Positions 10,768 through 21,560 of a stretch of 64,000 bases of DNA are shown here, piece by piece. The DNA is from Yponomeuta sedellus (taxonomy: Eukaryota > Arthropoda > Insecta > Lepidoptera > Yponomeutidae). The DNA lies in contig OW203722.1 in assembly GCA_934045075.1 (NCBI GenBank), forward strand, positions 19,754,986 to 19,818,985, written 5' to 3'. Numbering within the stretch: the stretch's first letter is position 1; each line of letters opens with the position of its first letter. The position numbers and the translations under genes are program-made. The notes under the pieces are model-generated. The model saw only the letters and a program-made list of their open reading frames with translations, was not told where the DNA came from and ran no database searches.

Positions 10768-11012
10768 AATTATAACTGTTTTTATACGGATTTTACTCGT
10801 TTATTACATTTTTACAATTTTCCGACGTTTCGGCACTTTTTCAGGTGCCGTGGTCTCGGATGACTGAGGTGACAGGCGTCTTTTTGAAAGCATTAACAGT
10901 TAGTTTACTACCCTCGGCAAAAATTACAAAAGTTAATTATGAAGTTACGTTGCAAAATAGGCAAACCAATTATTTTATATAAAGTCAACAATATTGATTA
11001 TTAGTAATTGAA
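10768..11012 (+). mobile_element. GTTTCGGCAC hairpin-bearing element, long copy
   Basis: Runs from ACTGTTTTTATACGGATTTT through a 38-nt hairpin module (10822-10859) to TATAAAGTCAACAATATTG. The reverse-complement copy at 49128-49382 matches from end to end. No protein is encoded. The hairpin is shared with the otherwise different 30027-30198 element. Confidence 0.75.
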
Positions 11013-11021
11013 TTAACTACG

Positions 11022-11233
11022 TTAAGCCGTTAGTGCTGACTGTCATATAATGGCAGTCGCTAAGCCATGTCAGAGGCCTTAGGGGTGGCTTGATAACTTC
11101 TGACAGTAAGGCCCGCCACTGTCATACAATCCTCCACCAACCCGGACTTGGCCCCCGTGGTGGAGTATGGCCTAACCTTCCTGCGATGCAAGAAGGGACC
11201 CGTGCCCCAGCAGTGGGGACATACAAGGGTTGA
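11022..11233 (-). mobile_element. Family A repeat, truncated copy
   Basis: Reverse complement of the first half of family A: GCCGTTAGTGCTGACTGTC, CATGTCAGAGGCC, CCACCAACCCGGACTTGG, ending CCCCAGCAGTGGGGACATAC. It abuts the 10768-11012 element. Confidence 0.75.
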
Positions 11234-11236
11234 TAA

Positions 11237-11860
11237 CGAATTAACTACTTTTGTTATGCATGGTGTAATTATCTATAATTAGCTATACATCTTGTTCAAC
11301 ATATCTTCATATATAAGACATTGTTAGCACGTTAGGATGTATGTATAATGTTGATAAACCTAATTAAATTTTAGAGCGCATTTTAGAAGTTCTTGAGTTT
11401 TTCTCAGAATATCTTTTTTTCGACAAATCTGGAATTATTCCGATACATAACATAATTTGAAACATAACTTTACGAAAGAATTTCTCAGAGGTAACCTCGT
11501 AGACTGCGTATCAAGACCTGCCTTTTAGCGCTGTGTTTCTCTGTAAGGCTATTTAAGAAGCGATGGAAAAACCGTACCTATCTTCGAGTTAATATTTCAA
11601 GGCAGGCAATAAACCAGCAATCGACGGCTCAAGTTCGGGGTATTTTAAATAATTTCCCCCGAGACGCGTACGCAATTTATCAATGTCGGCTAAGACGCTG
11701 GCTGTAGCGTGACGTGAAATTAACCACTTATAATGTCACGTGTGAGTGTTACTAATGGAAGACTAGTCAAGTGGATTAGGTCGTTTTTGTGAGGTCCGAC
11801 GGGATGTTCACTCGATCGAAATGAGCTAAGTTAATACATTTTCATTTTGAGCCAATTTAA
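11237..11860. other. Low-copy DNA, no recognised feature
   Basis: No repeat match in the window and no coding signal. The part at 11570-11710 is less AT-rich than its surroundings. Confidence 0.4.
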
Positions 11861-11985
11861 GGGCGGTAGTGGCGCTGTCGGTGGAACGCTTTCGTCAGAT
11901 TCAGGAGATCGTTGGTTCGCACCCCGGTGCATGTAGTTTGTTTTCTAACTTACATATATTTGTTCAAAGGCTATAGTGAATGTGC
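11861..11985 (+). mobile_element. tRNA-derived SINE head, degenerate
   Basis: GGGCGGTAGTGGCGCTGTCGG, GGTTCGCACCCCGGTGCATG and GTTTTCTAACTTACATA correspond to the head of the SINE at 19156-19409. The B box is mutated and the 3' half is missing. Confidence 0.55.
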
Positions 11986-12059
11986 TTTCCACCGTTCAAG
12001 TTGTCGTTGTGCTAGTACCTCCTACTTATTGACGGCTGATATTTATCGGATATAAAATT

Positions 12060-12255
12060 ATTTTGTTATGTAGCTTATATATGTCCCTCTGCAGGGCACA
12101 GGCTTATTTACCACGCATGCCCACCGTGAATTGGCTATTTCAAGCACTAAAGTATTTGAACACCTCAGACACCCAGGTTTCTTCACGATGTTTTCCTTCA
12201 CAATTAGCTAGTGGTATAGCTACTATATCTTCACAAATGTACATAACTTAACATT
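12060..12255 (-). mobile_element. SINE body, GATGTTTTCC family
   Basis: Minus-strand copy with AGGTTTCTTCACGATG, TTTTCCTTCACAATTAGC and TTCACAAATGTACATAAC. It carries the alternative 3' end (CTGCAGGGCACAGGC, CACGCATGCCCACCG) also seen at 43437-43590 and 60560-60745. Confidence 0.65.
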
Positions 12256-13001
12256 AGTACGTAACAAAGTTTGAAAACAAACTCATTGCTACTAAGAGAT
12301 TAGACCAAGATAATCACTCAAACAATGCCAAAACTACTGGCTCGCAATAGAATGCACATAACTTAACATCATATGAATGGATTTTATGTACGCAGTTAGT
12401 CCAAAGAGCTTAACTGGAAAGCTTAACATTTGCACTCACTGAGATATTGGAACTTGCGTAATAGAAGGTTAATAACCTCAATGTAAGAAAAATTCGCTTT
12501 ACATTCAGGTAATCGATCCCGTAAAGAACGAGCGCTTTTCTTGGAAAAAAAGCTCGCGTATCTCATTGCAAAGTACCGCGTACATACGTAACACCTTTGC
12601 GCTTTTTATTGCCGCTGCTACCGCCCTCCCAAGTGTGTACTGTTTTCTTACAACTCAGCGCAACTGGAGCTGCATTAGAAAATAACGGAGGCGAATGGCT
12701 TACTTAAATCCTAACTCGTCGAATTCACTTTGCTTAAAAGTTTATTTTTTCAGCAATTTATTTATTCACGTTTGGAACGGCCAGTATTTTTGACGTTTTT
12801 ATGAAAACAGGTAAGTGAAACTCTTTGAACAGCACTTAACGGCAATATATACGTTTTTTTTATAACGAACGGGCTTACTCTTGACCTCTATCTAGCCCGA
12901 GGGTGACTTTTTGAAATCGTGTGCAATATTTTAAGGGAGATTTGCTTAAAAATGTGGTTTTATTAAGCCATGATAATATTTATTAAATGAAATAATGAAC
13001 T

Positions 13002-13172
13002 GAGTGTCTGAGGTGTTCAACTATCTCAGCGCTTGCAATTGCCATTCCGCGGTGGGCAACGCGTGGTAATTAAGCTCATACTCTTTCTCTCTCTCTCTCT
13101 CCCTCTCTCTTTCTCTCTTTATGTCTCACTCTAAGAGAAGGCCTGTGCCTTTCATTAGGGCGCGCTTATAGG
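13002..13172 (+). mobile_element. SINE 3' part with CT-rich run
   Basis: TGAGTGTCTGAGGTGTTCAA, CAATTGCCATTCCGCGGTGG and CACGCGTGG are SINE body sequence. A (CT)n tract at 13081-13125 interrupts the 3' end before AGAAGGCCTGTGCC. Confidence 0.6.
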
Positions 13173-13824
13173 CTTCATAAAAATTAAATGATGAAATTTT
13201 TATTGATAATCGCAATTTCCAACGCTTGGTTAGAAAGTGCAATCACAAATCAAAGCAGTATGAAGTATTGTAGCATTGGAAAACGTTTCCTTTTACGCAG
13301 AGGTGCTGTCGATAAGTTTCAACAATTAAATGTAAGACGATCGAGCTATATATTCTTTTTTATAACTTTTTGATATGGTCAGAATGCCCTCTTAAAAATT
13401 ACACTGGCGTCTAGCATAGCAGTACCACAGAATTGTGACTACTAGATAGGTAGGGCCCTAGTGACTACTTCACAGGTCGGGCTTAATATTTACGTTTATA
13501 TATTTCCTTAGTAAATAAGTGTATCTATGTGAACTTATGTAAGGGTTGCCAGTGGGCATTCTCTTATTACCTTGTCTTCTTTGGTAATTGATAAGCGTTT
13601 TCGGACGAGAATACGTAAAGACAAAACATTGTCTTTTTCTTGGAGCTGTATGAGTAAAGCGCTTTTTCTCTGAGGTCGCTCTCGATTGTCCATTTCAAGA
13701 TCTTGTTCCTAACTAAACAAAAACTTGACAGCGCACTCAAGGGAACATTCATCACCATCCACAGAGTTTCAGAGTTATGGGCGCTTTATTGAGACGGCCC
13801 TTAATGTAACTAAGCTTTGCATCT

Positions 13825-14003
13825 ACGTAATTAGATTATTTATACAGCGTCCAGTGTCACCGTCACTCACACGAGATGGGTGAAGGGACCACTCGGATGC
13901 TGTAGTGCCCGGATATTTTTTCAGATGGTTGCTTGCCCAGCACCTATACTATCCTGACAGCTTAGTCGGCCTAGCCCACAGGAAAGACCAGTCAATACGG
14001 TTA
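13825..14003 (+). mobile_element. ACAGCGTCCAGTG interspersed repeat
   Basis: TTATACAGCGTCCAGTGTCA, GATGGGTGAAGGGACCACTC and TAGCCCACAGGAAAG match the copies at 10268 and 49700 (-). Confidence 0.65.
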
Positions 14004-14164
14004 TAAAATATCGGTATTCTTCCAACGTAGCATACCTCTAATTCTTATTAAAGCTGCTGTTATGTCTGGCATCTGTTTCGGTGGGGCATCCCAACATGTT
14101 TTATGATTAATTAAATGACGGACATTTAAGATAAATTTTTGTTATGAGACACATTTTTTAAATG

Positions 14165-14350
14165 GGGTGATCGTCGTCGTCAGGCTATACTAGTCCACTG
14201 CTGGGCATAGACCTTCCCTAAAGAGCGCCACGTTGTGCTATCATAGGGGGTGATGCCCATAATCCCCACGCTGGGCATGCGAGTTGGGGATCGCAGTTCG
14301 GTGGAATTGTACTGCAGGGGGCGCTGCTGCCCACCCCCCGGTTTGTGGGA
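14165..14350 (+). mobile_element. LINE 3' end (CCACTGCTGG family)
   Basis: TCAGGCTATACTAGTCCACT, CCCATAATCCCCACGCTGGG and GCTGCTGCCCACCCCCCGG. It stops at GTTTGTGGG, whereas the minus-strand copies at 24667 and 26196 continue to an AT-rich tail. Confidence 0.7.
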
Positions 14351-14555
14351 AATGGGGTGCTACTAAAATGTAATTTGGAAGCAACTTTTCTTTATCAAGT
14401 ACTGAGTGTCTCTTCTTCTTGATCGGTACGCTCTTGACAGAGCGGTCGTGGTCCTCATGTAAAGGCTTTATTAGAGGCTGATGTAGTGTAGCCAGATGGA
14501 ATGTACATTTTTTCTTATATTTACATTTCTTCCAATGTACAAAGAAGGTTCGTTA

Positions 14556-14930
14556 TCGTTATCAACCCGTGTATGTCCCCACTGCTGGGGCACGTGCCTC
14601 TTCCTGCATCGCAGGAAAATTAAGCCATACTCCACATCAGGGGCCAAGTCCGGGTTGGTGGAGTATTGTAAGACAGTGGCGGGCCTTACTATCAGAAGTT
14701 ATCAAGCCGCTCATAAGGCCTCTGACGTGGCTTAACGAATGCCATTACATGACAGCCGGCACCAACGGCTCAACGTGCCTTGCGAAGCACGGAAGCGCTC
14801 GAAAAAATGCCACTAGCTGTAGTCACGGGACAGTCACCCATCCTGCGCCTGACCGCACCTGATGATGCTTAACTTAAGTGATTGATTCCAATCACTCGGT
14901 TCGCCTAGGCCACGAGCGAATGTAGGCCTT
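14556..14930 (+). mobile_element. Family A repeat, full-length reference copy
   Basis: The longest uninterrupted copy. In order it has: ATCAACCCGTGTATGTCCCC; GCATCGCAGG; GGGGCCAAGTCCGGGTTGG; GACAGTGGCGGGCC; TGTCAGAAG-like TATCAGAAGTTATCAAGCC; GGCCTCTGACGTGGCTTAAC; ACATGACAGCCGGCACCAAC; CGTGCCTTGCGAAGCACGG; AAAAAATGCCAC; GTAGTCACGGGAC; CACCCATCCTGCGCCTGACC; and a 3' end with TGATTCCAATCACTCGG and CCACGAGCG. At least fifteen copies are in the window. It has no ORF conserved between copies and no clear Pol III boxes, so the class is unknown; a non-autonomous retroelement is likely. Confidence 0.75.
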
Positions 14931-14984
14931 AGATCACATTTATAGAAATAATACTAAATTTATTAGCTTAATTCCAGATGGTAA

Positions 14985-15068
14985 ACTGTCAGGATCGTGG
15001 CAAGTGGTAGTCCCTGGTCTCTGCCTACCCCTCTGGGATACAGGCGTGAGGTTATGTATGTATGTAAT
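14985..15068 (+). mobile_element. LINE 3' end, TATG-tail family
   Basis: GTCAGGATCGTGGCAAGTGG, CTCTGCCTACCCCTC and GGATACAGGCGTGAGG, ending TATGTATGTATGTAA. It is 5'-truncated to under 100 bp. Confidence 0.75.
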
Positions 15069-15383
15069 TCCTGATTCTCTTCCTTTTTTACGATATCTGT
15101 TCGGATTCTTCCGGAAAAAAATCATTTAAGTGAAACCGGAACTAATCTAATTAAATTAGTACTCTTTCGATAAATGCATCCTGAGACTTCTGAATATTTA
15201 GTGCTTTCGAAAAATTTAGTTCGAAACCGGTAAAAAACCGGTCTTTTCTTTTTCCTACAATACTCGTAGTAAAAAATCGTAGAATATGCGAACGAGACTA
15301 ACGTAACAACAGCATTAAGCTTTCTCTAAGCCACAACATTCAATACCCAATACATTTGCTAGATTCTAGTGAGGTTATCCAAT

Positions 15384-15825
<442 letters not shown>

Positions 15826-16055
15826 TATTTATTGCAACAACAGTTACACACAAATTAAATTAAAATACAAAGACAAAAGTTGACAGCAAAAATAACTAAA
15901 AAAGAAAAAAACAAACATTACAAACTTTGTCGCGGTGTGTCTCTGCTGCTGCAAATGGCAACTGACTCAGCATAGTGCTGGGGGCGTGAACCCTCAGCGC
16001 TGATTTTCAGTCAGTGCCGAAAGCCCTAAGTGCTCCAGAGCGCGGCGTGGCCTGT
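15826..16055 (-). mobile_element. TTTC-tailed retroelement
   Basis: On the minus strand: CACTGACTGAAAATCAGCGC, GCTGAGTCAGTTGCC, a T-rich middle, then TTGTTGCAATAAATATTTTTC followed by the (TTTC)n tail. Relatives are at 17420-17719 (+) with a shorter tail and 39555-39775 (+) with a vestigial tail. No ORF is conserved, so it looks like a non-autonomous LINE derivative or a 3' UTR. Confidence 0.75.
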
Positions 16056-16800
16056 TACAAAGTAATAAATACATAAAACAGTATAATAAATACATTCCAC
16101 ATAACAATAAATACAGTCAACATAATAATAGACTTGTATAAACATAATAAAAATATTGCTTTATAGTTCTACCAACTTCGTGTCAATTAATATAATAATA
16201 CATCTGTGCATATTCATATAAAAACAAATAAACGTGGATATTATAATGTACTTGTATTTAAATATGAAATATTAATTATATATATATATTATATATACAT
16301 ATATGGTAAAGATAGAATAAATACGCAATAAATACGTATCCTCGATGCGATCACATACTCGTAGTTACTTGTCAACTTGTTGTAGTGTTAGGTCTGCGGC
16401 GCGAAGTTTGATCGGGATATGGAAGTCTCTGCTGTTCAAGCAGAAATGCGATCAATAAGCGCTTCGAAGCAAACTGAGATACAGCCATTGTAGGTATTGC
16501 TCGAATCGCTCTTGATTTTCAATAGAAACAGTACGGAGGTATTATCTTGCGACAAAGCAAATTGTACATGCTGTTGATGCATTTGTAATCCATAATCCAT
16601 CTACAGTATATGTTACTAAAGCTTTAAATAGGTAAGCTATAAGCTAGACACCTCGATTCGAAGACAACTACTTACTAACATTAATCGTATTGTACAATGT
16701 TATTGTTGCCTAATATGTAAGTTTTGGCAATATTCTACATACAGACATGAAATAAACGGAATCATTTTTGAAACAATGCATTTTTTATGTTAAAACAAAT
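16056..16800. other. AT-rich low-copy DNA
   Basis: Includes an AT-dinucleotide patch at 16270-16310. No coding or repeat feature recognised. Confidence 0.4.
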
Positions 16801-16807
16801 TTCTTAT

Positions 16808-16903
16808 GAACGTTGATGAAGCGAAGGTGATCTGTCAGGATCGTGGCAAGTGCCAGTCTCTGCCTACCCCTCTGGGATACAGGCTTGGGGTTATGTATGT
16901 ATG
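16808..16903 (+). mobile_element. LINE 3' end, TATG-tail family
   Basis: The frame from 16806 reads NVDEAKVICQDRGKCQSL, the C-terminus of this LINE protein, then TATGTATGTATG. It serves as the unmodified comparison for the altered copy at 52165-52204. Confidence 0.75.
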
Positions 16904-17125
16904 TGTACAAATTTCCGATTTCGGACCCTCTGGTATTCTCACGAGGTTTCGTCGTCAGATTGAATTGCTACTATTATTCAGAAATGTATACGTTACCTAG
17001 ATTTTTATCTCGATCCAGTTAGCGCTCAACATTTTTTTATGTAACCTATGCACGTCCCACTCCAGGGTACTGACCTTCTCTAATAAAGAGAGAGAGTGGG
17101 CCTAATATGCAAGCCAACCGACAGT

Positions 17126-17259
17126 GATATCAACCCTTTTGTACGTCCCCACTGCTGGGGCACGGTTCTCTTCCTACATCGCAGGAAGGTTAGGCCTCTA
17201 CGGGGGCCAATTCCGGGTTGGTGGAGGATTGTAAGGTAGTGGCGGGCCTTCTGTCAGAA
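17126..17259 (+). mobile_element. Family A repeat, 5' part
   Basis: Starts GATATCAACCCTTTTGTACG, has a 12-15 bp deletion after GGTTAGGCC, and ends at GTGGCGGGCCTTCTGTCAG. Confidence 0.7.
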
Positions 17260-17419
17260 ATTGATTCACTATATTGTAATCGCATCAAAAAAAATAAAAC
17301 AAAAAAAAAATACATTATGATATTGTCGGTCAGGTGTTTGCTTTGGCGACCCTTTTACTTTTATATTTGTGTACCTATCCTATTCATAATATCCTATAAA
17401 TGCACCACGACACACACCT

Positions 17420-17665
17420 CGAAGGACCATTCAGTTACCTCGGGCACTGACTGAAAATCAGCGCTGAGGGCTCAGTCCCTCAGCACAACGCTGAGTCAGC
17501 TGCCTTTTGTGGAAATTTAGACGCACCACAGGCGAAAGCTATGTGTGTTTTTTGTTTTGTTTATTTGTATATTTGGTTAATTTCTGTTGTGCTCATGTTG
17601 TGTTAATTTTCTGGTTTTTTGTTTCTGTGATGTGTCTTGTTGCTATAATAAATGTCTTTCTTTCT

Positions 17666-17705
<40 letters not shown>

Positions 17706-17719
17706 TCCTTCTTTCTTTC
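17420..17719 (+). mobile_element. TTTC-tailed retroelement with short tail
   Basis: GCACTGACTGAAAATCAGCG, CACAACGCTGAGTCAGCTGCC, T-rich middle, ATAATAAATGTC, then (TTTC)n at 17657-17719. The tail is joined directly to the middle of a family A copy. Confidence 0.75.
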
Positions 17720-17820
17720 AAGTTATCAAGCCGCCGATAAGGCCTCTGACATGGCTTAACGACTGTCATTGCATGACAGCCGGCACCAACGGCTTAACGT
17801 GTCTTGCGAAGCACGGAACG
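17720..17820 (+). mobile_element. Family A repeat, internal fragment
   Basis: AAGTTATCAAGCCGCC through TGCGAAGCACGGAA, corresponding to the middle of the 14556-14930 copy. It begins exactly at the end of a TTTC tail. Confidence 0.7.
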
Positions 17821-18640
17821 TAACGTTACCGACCATATTTTTTTCTAAACAGACGTATAATATTACACCATCCAGAAGAATTCTCTCGCATGGTTGAACA
17901 TTATTAATCCGTCCGGGCACAAATATTCAATCATAGAAGCTAAACAAAAAGGTTTCCTTTGAAATGTGTAATAAAAATCCCTCCAGTCTTGTGAAAAAGC
18001 TTTTCCCGATACTCTATTGGGTAGATTTATAATAACAGTGGGTACGTTACGTCATGACAACACACCAAGATACTAAGGCGAACGTTGCCGTAGTCGGGCA
18101 ATCTATCTTTCAAATGCCTTAAACTCAATCCTATACTAAACTGACCTCGTTTAGTATGGGATTGAGTTATCGCTCACAGTTTCACCACCAGAGGGCATTG
18201 TGTAATTGTAACTCGCAATATGGTTGTACTTCAGCTTCAAATACGAGTATAAATAAGAGTAGTTAGGCAGTATACGGCAGAAAATGCTCAAGGCACTAAA
18301 TAATAATATATTACGAGTTTTACCCAGATCAATTTGTTGTTTCAATGCCCGAACAAAGACTTTTATAGATAAAGGAATTCAAACAGTGTATCTCTTAATC
18401 AAACACTGATTTCTTAATCAAAGTAATAAAAGTAGGTGTTATTGAAAAAGGTAGCAATTGATTACTTCAACCCGCCACACTATGAGTTTTTTGAAGTGAA
18501 ACGTCAATCGGTAATAGGGTGTATGCTAAAATCGCATGTAACGCCTGTCATGCATGTCGCCTCGGCGAGGGTTATAACTCCGTAACTACATATCGTGTGC
18601 ATTTCTAGTACATATCGTTGAATACAACCAACTAGCCTTT
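17821..18640. other. Low-copy DNA with a 20-bp hairpin
   Basis: No gene recognised. 18122-18141 and 18149-18168 form an inverted repeat (19 of 20 matching, 7-nt loop). Confidence 0.5.
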
Positions 18641-18654
18641 AATCAGCTCCCTTT

Positions 18655-19110
18655 AATTCTTACCGCTAGATGGCGCCAGCACCATGTACATTGCTCAGTT
18701 TGAGCTAAACATTAATTCTTACTTAAAGACGTTGCACTTTAAACTACGATAGTGTAACTTGATACAGCCCAGACTCTTTTTTGTGAATAAAATAAACGTA
18801 ATTTTTTGGCAAACATAAAAAAGTCAGAAAAACAAGGTAAGAAAACTTTAGCAAGAAAATTATATGCACTCACTCAGCAACAAGAATCGGCTATTAGCGT
18901 ATGATTCGATGATGTTCGTTCGCTTGGTGTATTACAGACACAAATAAAAGAAAAGATTACAGAAAGAATGGATACCCTCACAAAGAACCAAGAGCGGGAC
19001 AATCTTTCAGGCTCTGCGCCGACGCGGTTACATCACTGTATTAAATTTAATATACACGTAGAGACGGAAAGGAGTATTCGAAAAATTTTGTGAATTCAGC
19101 GGGAAGTCAG
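18655..19110 (+). pseudogene. Possible retroelement leader and gag-like relic
   Basis: CTAGATGGCGCCAGC at 18666 recurs at 43103 in a similar setting, suggesting a shared element. From about 18868 a frame with two stops reads LTQQQESAISV then FDDVRSLGVLQTQIKEKITE and further hydrophilic residues to about 19087. This could be the coiled-coil start of a retrotransposon gag, but no diagnostic motif (such as CCHC) is visible, so the call is weak. Confidence 0.25.
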
Positions 19111-19155
19111 TGAATGAATAACGCACAAAAGTATTTCAAACCAGTTCAAACTGGA

Positions 19156-19409
19156 ATAGCGGTGCTAGCGGAGCGTTAGAACGCCGGCTTCATAATCGTG
19201 AGGTCGTGAGTTCAAATCCCGGCATGTACCGATTGTTTTCTAAGTTATGTACATTTGTGCATACCAAATAGCAGCAGTACCTCTCGCTAACTATGAAGGA
19301 AAACATCGTGAGGAAACCCTAGTGTCTGAAGTGTTAAAATACCTCAGCGGTTGCTACGTACAATGGCAGAACTATAATGCTAAGTGCGGAATCTCAGGTC
19401 TAACTAACT
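19156..19409 (+). mobile_element. tRNA-derived SINE, full length
   Basis: Flanked by perfect 13-bp duplications AGTTCAAACTGGA (19143-19155, 19410-19422). The head GCGGTGCTAGCGGAGCG and GTGAGTTCAAATCCCGGC match Pol III A- and B-box spacing. The body has GAAGGAAAACATCGTGAGG, GTGTCTGAAGTG and CTCAGCGGTTGC, and the 3' end is GCGGAATCTCAGGTCTAACT. This is the reference copy for the many fragments carrying GATGTTTTCC on the other strand. Confidence 0.85.
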
Positions 19410-19422
19410 AGTTCAAACTGGA

Positions 19423-20266
19423 TAAACAGTAATGATCTTATAGATAATAATAAATCTTAATAAACAATAATTACTCCCACACGTTAATGCTCTAGATTTT
19501 TTAATGATTTACATTCTAGATCTTAATATCGATATAGTGATCTAGATTCTGGATTAGAGTAAATCGTTGATGTTCCGTACTTTAACATTTTTGTCCGTTT
19601 GTGAGCCAGCACAAAACAAGGATTTGCTTCTTTTTCATTTTCCATGTCTTCTTTTTTATACATAGCAAAAGATGTATGGGCTCACGAACCAAACGTTCGT
19701 TCGATGCCGACTCTAAACGCATCGGATAAAAAAAAAACTTCTCTATGGCCGACCGTGAAGCGCGCTAAACCGTTGCTCCGAATATAAAAATCATCCCGAA
19801 TATAAAATTCAATAGAATCCCAACCTAGCCAGTGCACCTACATCACCAGCTCCTCAGATCCATCACCGGGCCCCGGATCACAGCAGCAGCCGCGGACCAG
19901 GTGAGTGGATTCATACATCGCCTACATCTTTCGCTGGGGGCCAATTTGCTTCACAAATTCCCCTACAGTTGATTTTTTGAACTTTGAACTTTTTAAATTT
20001 GATACAATCACTTGTTCTGGTCCCAACTTAGATTGCCGTATGCTATGGTAGCTAGGCGTCATAAACAAGCTTCAAGCTTTTATTCTTAACTGTTGCCCGC
20101 GATTTAGTTGTTGTGAAAGTATGAGAACAACAAATGTGATCCACGGAACCTTACGTTTTACCCAAAAAAACAGTTGCCTATGTGCAATTCCAGCCTTTCA
20201 TCTATCTGCGCTAAATTTCATTGTCGGGCCTTGGTTGAAGCCATACGTCCAAACTTTTTCACTAAC
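19423..20266. other. Low-copy DNA; possible splice donor near 19900
   Basis: The segment 19820-19905 is GC-rich, encodes a short Pro/Ser/Gln-rich frame without a start codon, and ends CCGCGGACCAG/GTGAGT, a good donor consensus. TATAAAA-like runs lie upstream near 19780-19800. This could be an untranslated exon or an LTR end; neither is demonstrated. Confidence 0.25.
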
Positions 20267-20278
20267 AATAGTAGTTAA

Positions 20279-20535
20279 AAACTAATTTAGAGGCTAAAAA
20301 TTCCACCCATGCCGGGAAACGAACCCGCGACCTCTGGCTATCCGTGCCAGCGCTCTTTTCAACTCAGCTAATGGGCGACTCACCGGCATTAGTGAAATTT
20401 CGAACCCCTTTACAATATACTCTGTAATACGTACAGTACGGTTCTAAATTTGAGTGGAAAATGGGTGGAATTATAGCCTCTAAGTTGGTTTTTAAAATTG
20501 TCCTTAGCACGGGTTAGTGCATTACAAAATTATAT
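20279..20535 (+). mobile_element. Foldback tRNA-SINE-like element with antisense core
   Basis: Flanked by AATAGTAGTTAA (20267-20278, 20536-20547). The tail TTGTCCTTAGCACGGG is at the right on the plus strand, but the tRNA-like core between the inverted repeats (about 20308-20380) is on the minus strand, reverse to the arrangement at 7906 or 23900. Confidence 0.85.
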
Positions 20536-20867
20536 AATAGTAGTTAAGAATACAAAAAAAAATTGGACTAAAGAAAATATAGTACATTTTGAGATGCTAT
20601 TGAGATAGATATTGAGATGCAAAAAATAGTACTATAGCGAACATGACACTCGAGTTTTATGATCACCGATCTCCGAGATGCGCTTCCTCGATATTCAGAA
20701 ACATTCTTCGATAGATTTACGATGAACGTAAATCTTACCGTAGCGCGAGATGAACTCGTATTTCATTGATAACTTTCCGTAGAGAGTGACTTCGACGTAA
20801 TAAATTTTCTGTAGATGCACTACACATAACTAGTGTGTTCGGCCCATTCTCACATAAAGCGCCGAAG

Positions 20868-20968
20868 AGCGGTGGTAGCGGAACGGAAGAACGGCGGCTT
20901 CTTATTCGGAAGGTGGTGGGTTCAAATCCCGGCGTGTATACCAATGCCTTTGTTTTGTAAATTCTAAA
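20868..20968 (+). mobile_element. tRNA-derived SINE head
   Basis: GAGCGGTGGTAGCGGAACGG and GGTGGGTTCAAATCCCGGCG match the SINE head at 19156. Truncated after the AATGCCTTTGTTTTGTAA segment. Confidence 0.65.
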
Positions 20969-21024
20969 TTAGAGATTTCTTTTAAGAAAGTAACATCCTG
21001 ACTGTTGTCAGTCAGTATATCTTC

Positions 21025-21072
21025 TTCTTCAGGCTATATTATGTAGTCCACTGCTGGACATAGCCCTAAGTA
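21025..21072 (+). mobile_element. LINE 3' end fragment (CCACTGCTGG family)
   Basis: TCTTCTTCAGGCTATATTAT and GTAGTCCACTGCTGGACATA, about 45 bp. Confidence 0.5.
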
Positions 21073-21439
21073 TATATCTAACAAAACATTATGTACGTCA
21101 GGAAAAATATCAGTATCTCTGAAACTTTAGGTAGCCAACACAATGTAAATACTAAAAATAAACAAACTTTCGTTCCCAAGATTTAGCCTGGTAAAGGTTA
21201 AGACATCTTTCATGGGGCATTGTGTACGATTCTATATTAAAATCCCTGAAAATATATTAAGCTTGCCTGAAACACGGTTCAAAAAATGTGTTAAGTGCAC
21301 TTTTTGCCAAAAGGGCTGCTATAACATTAATAAACGAACGATTATTTAAATGACCATGATTTCTGGAATTGAAGCCAGTACAATGCATGAGTTCTATGTT
21401 TTATAATAATTGTGTAAACTCTGTTAAGACTTTGAAAAG

Positions 21440-21560
21440 ACTTAGTTTGGAGTTTTTTGTCCATTTTTTCTCCAAAATGATCTACATTTTGAAATGGACA
21501 TCTAGTTTGACTTTGACTGGCAGATTCTGCGCTACATTGAATAAAACCTTTTCATTTCAT
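21440..21560 (+). mobile_element. LINE 3' UTR fragment
   Basis: TTTGACTTTGACTGGCAGAT, CTGCGCTACATTGAATAAA resembles a retroelement 3' end with a polyadenylation-like motif. The family is not identified. Confidence 0.35.

Noticed and set aside
10822..10859. An active hammerhead ribozyme
   Set aside because: The GAAAC and GTC elements are present, but the required CTGATGA box is absent in every copy seen here.
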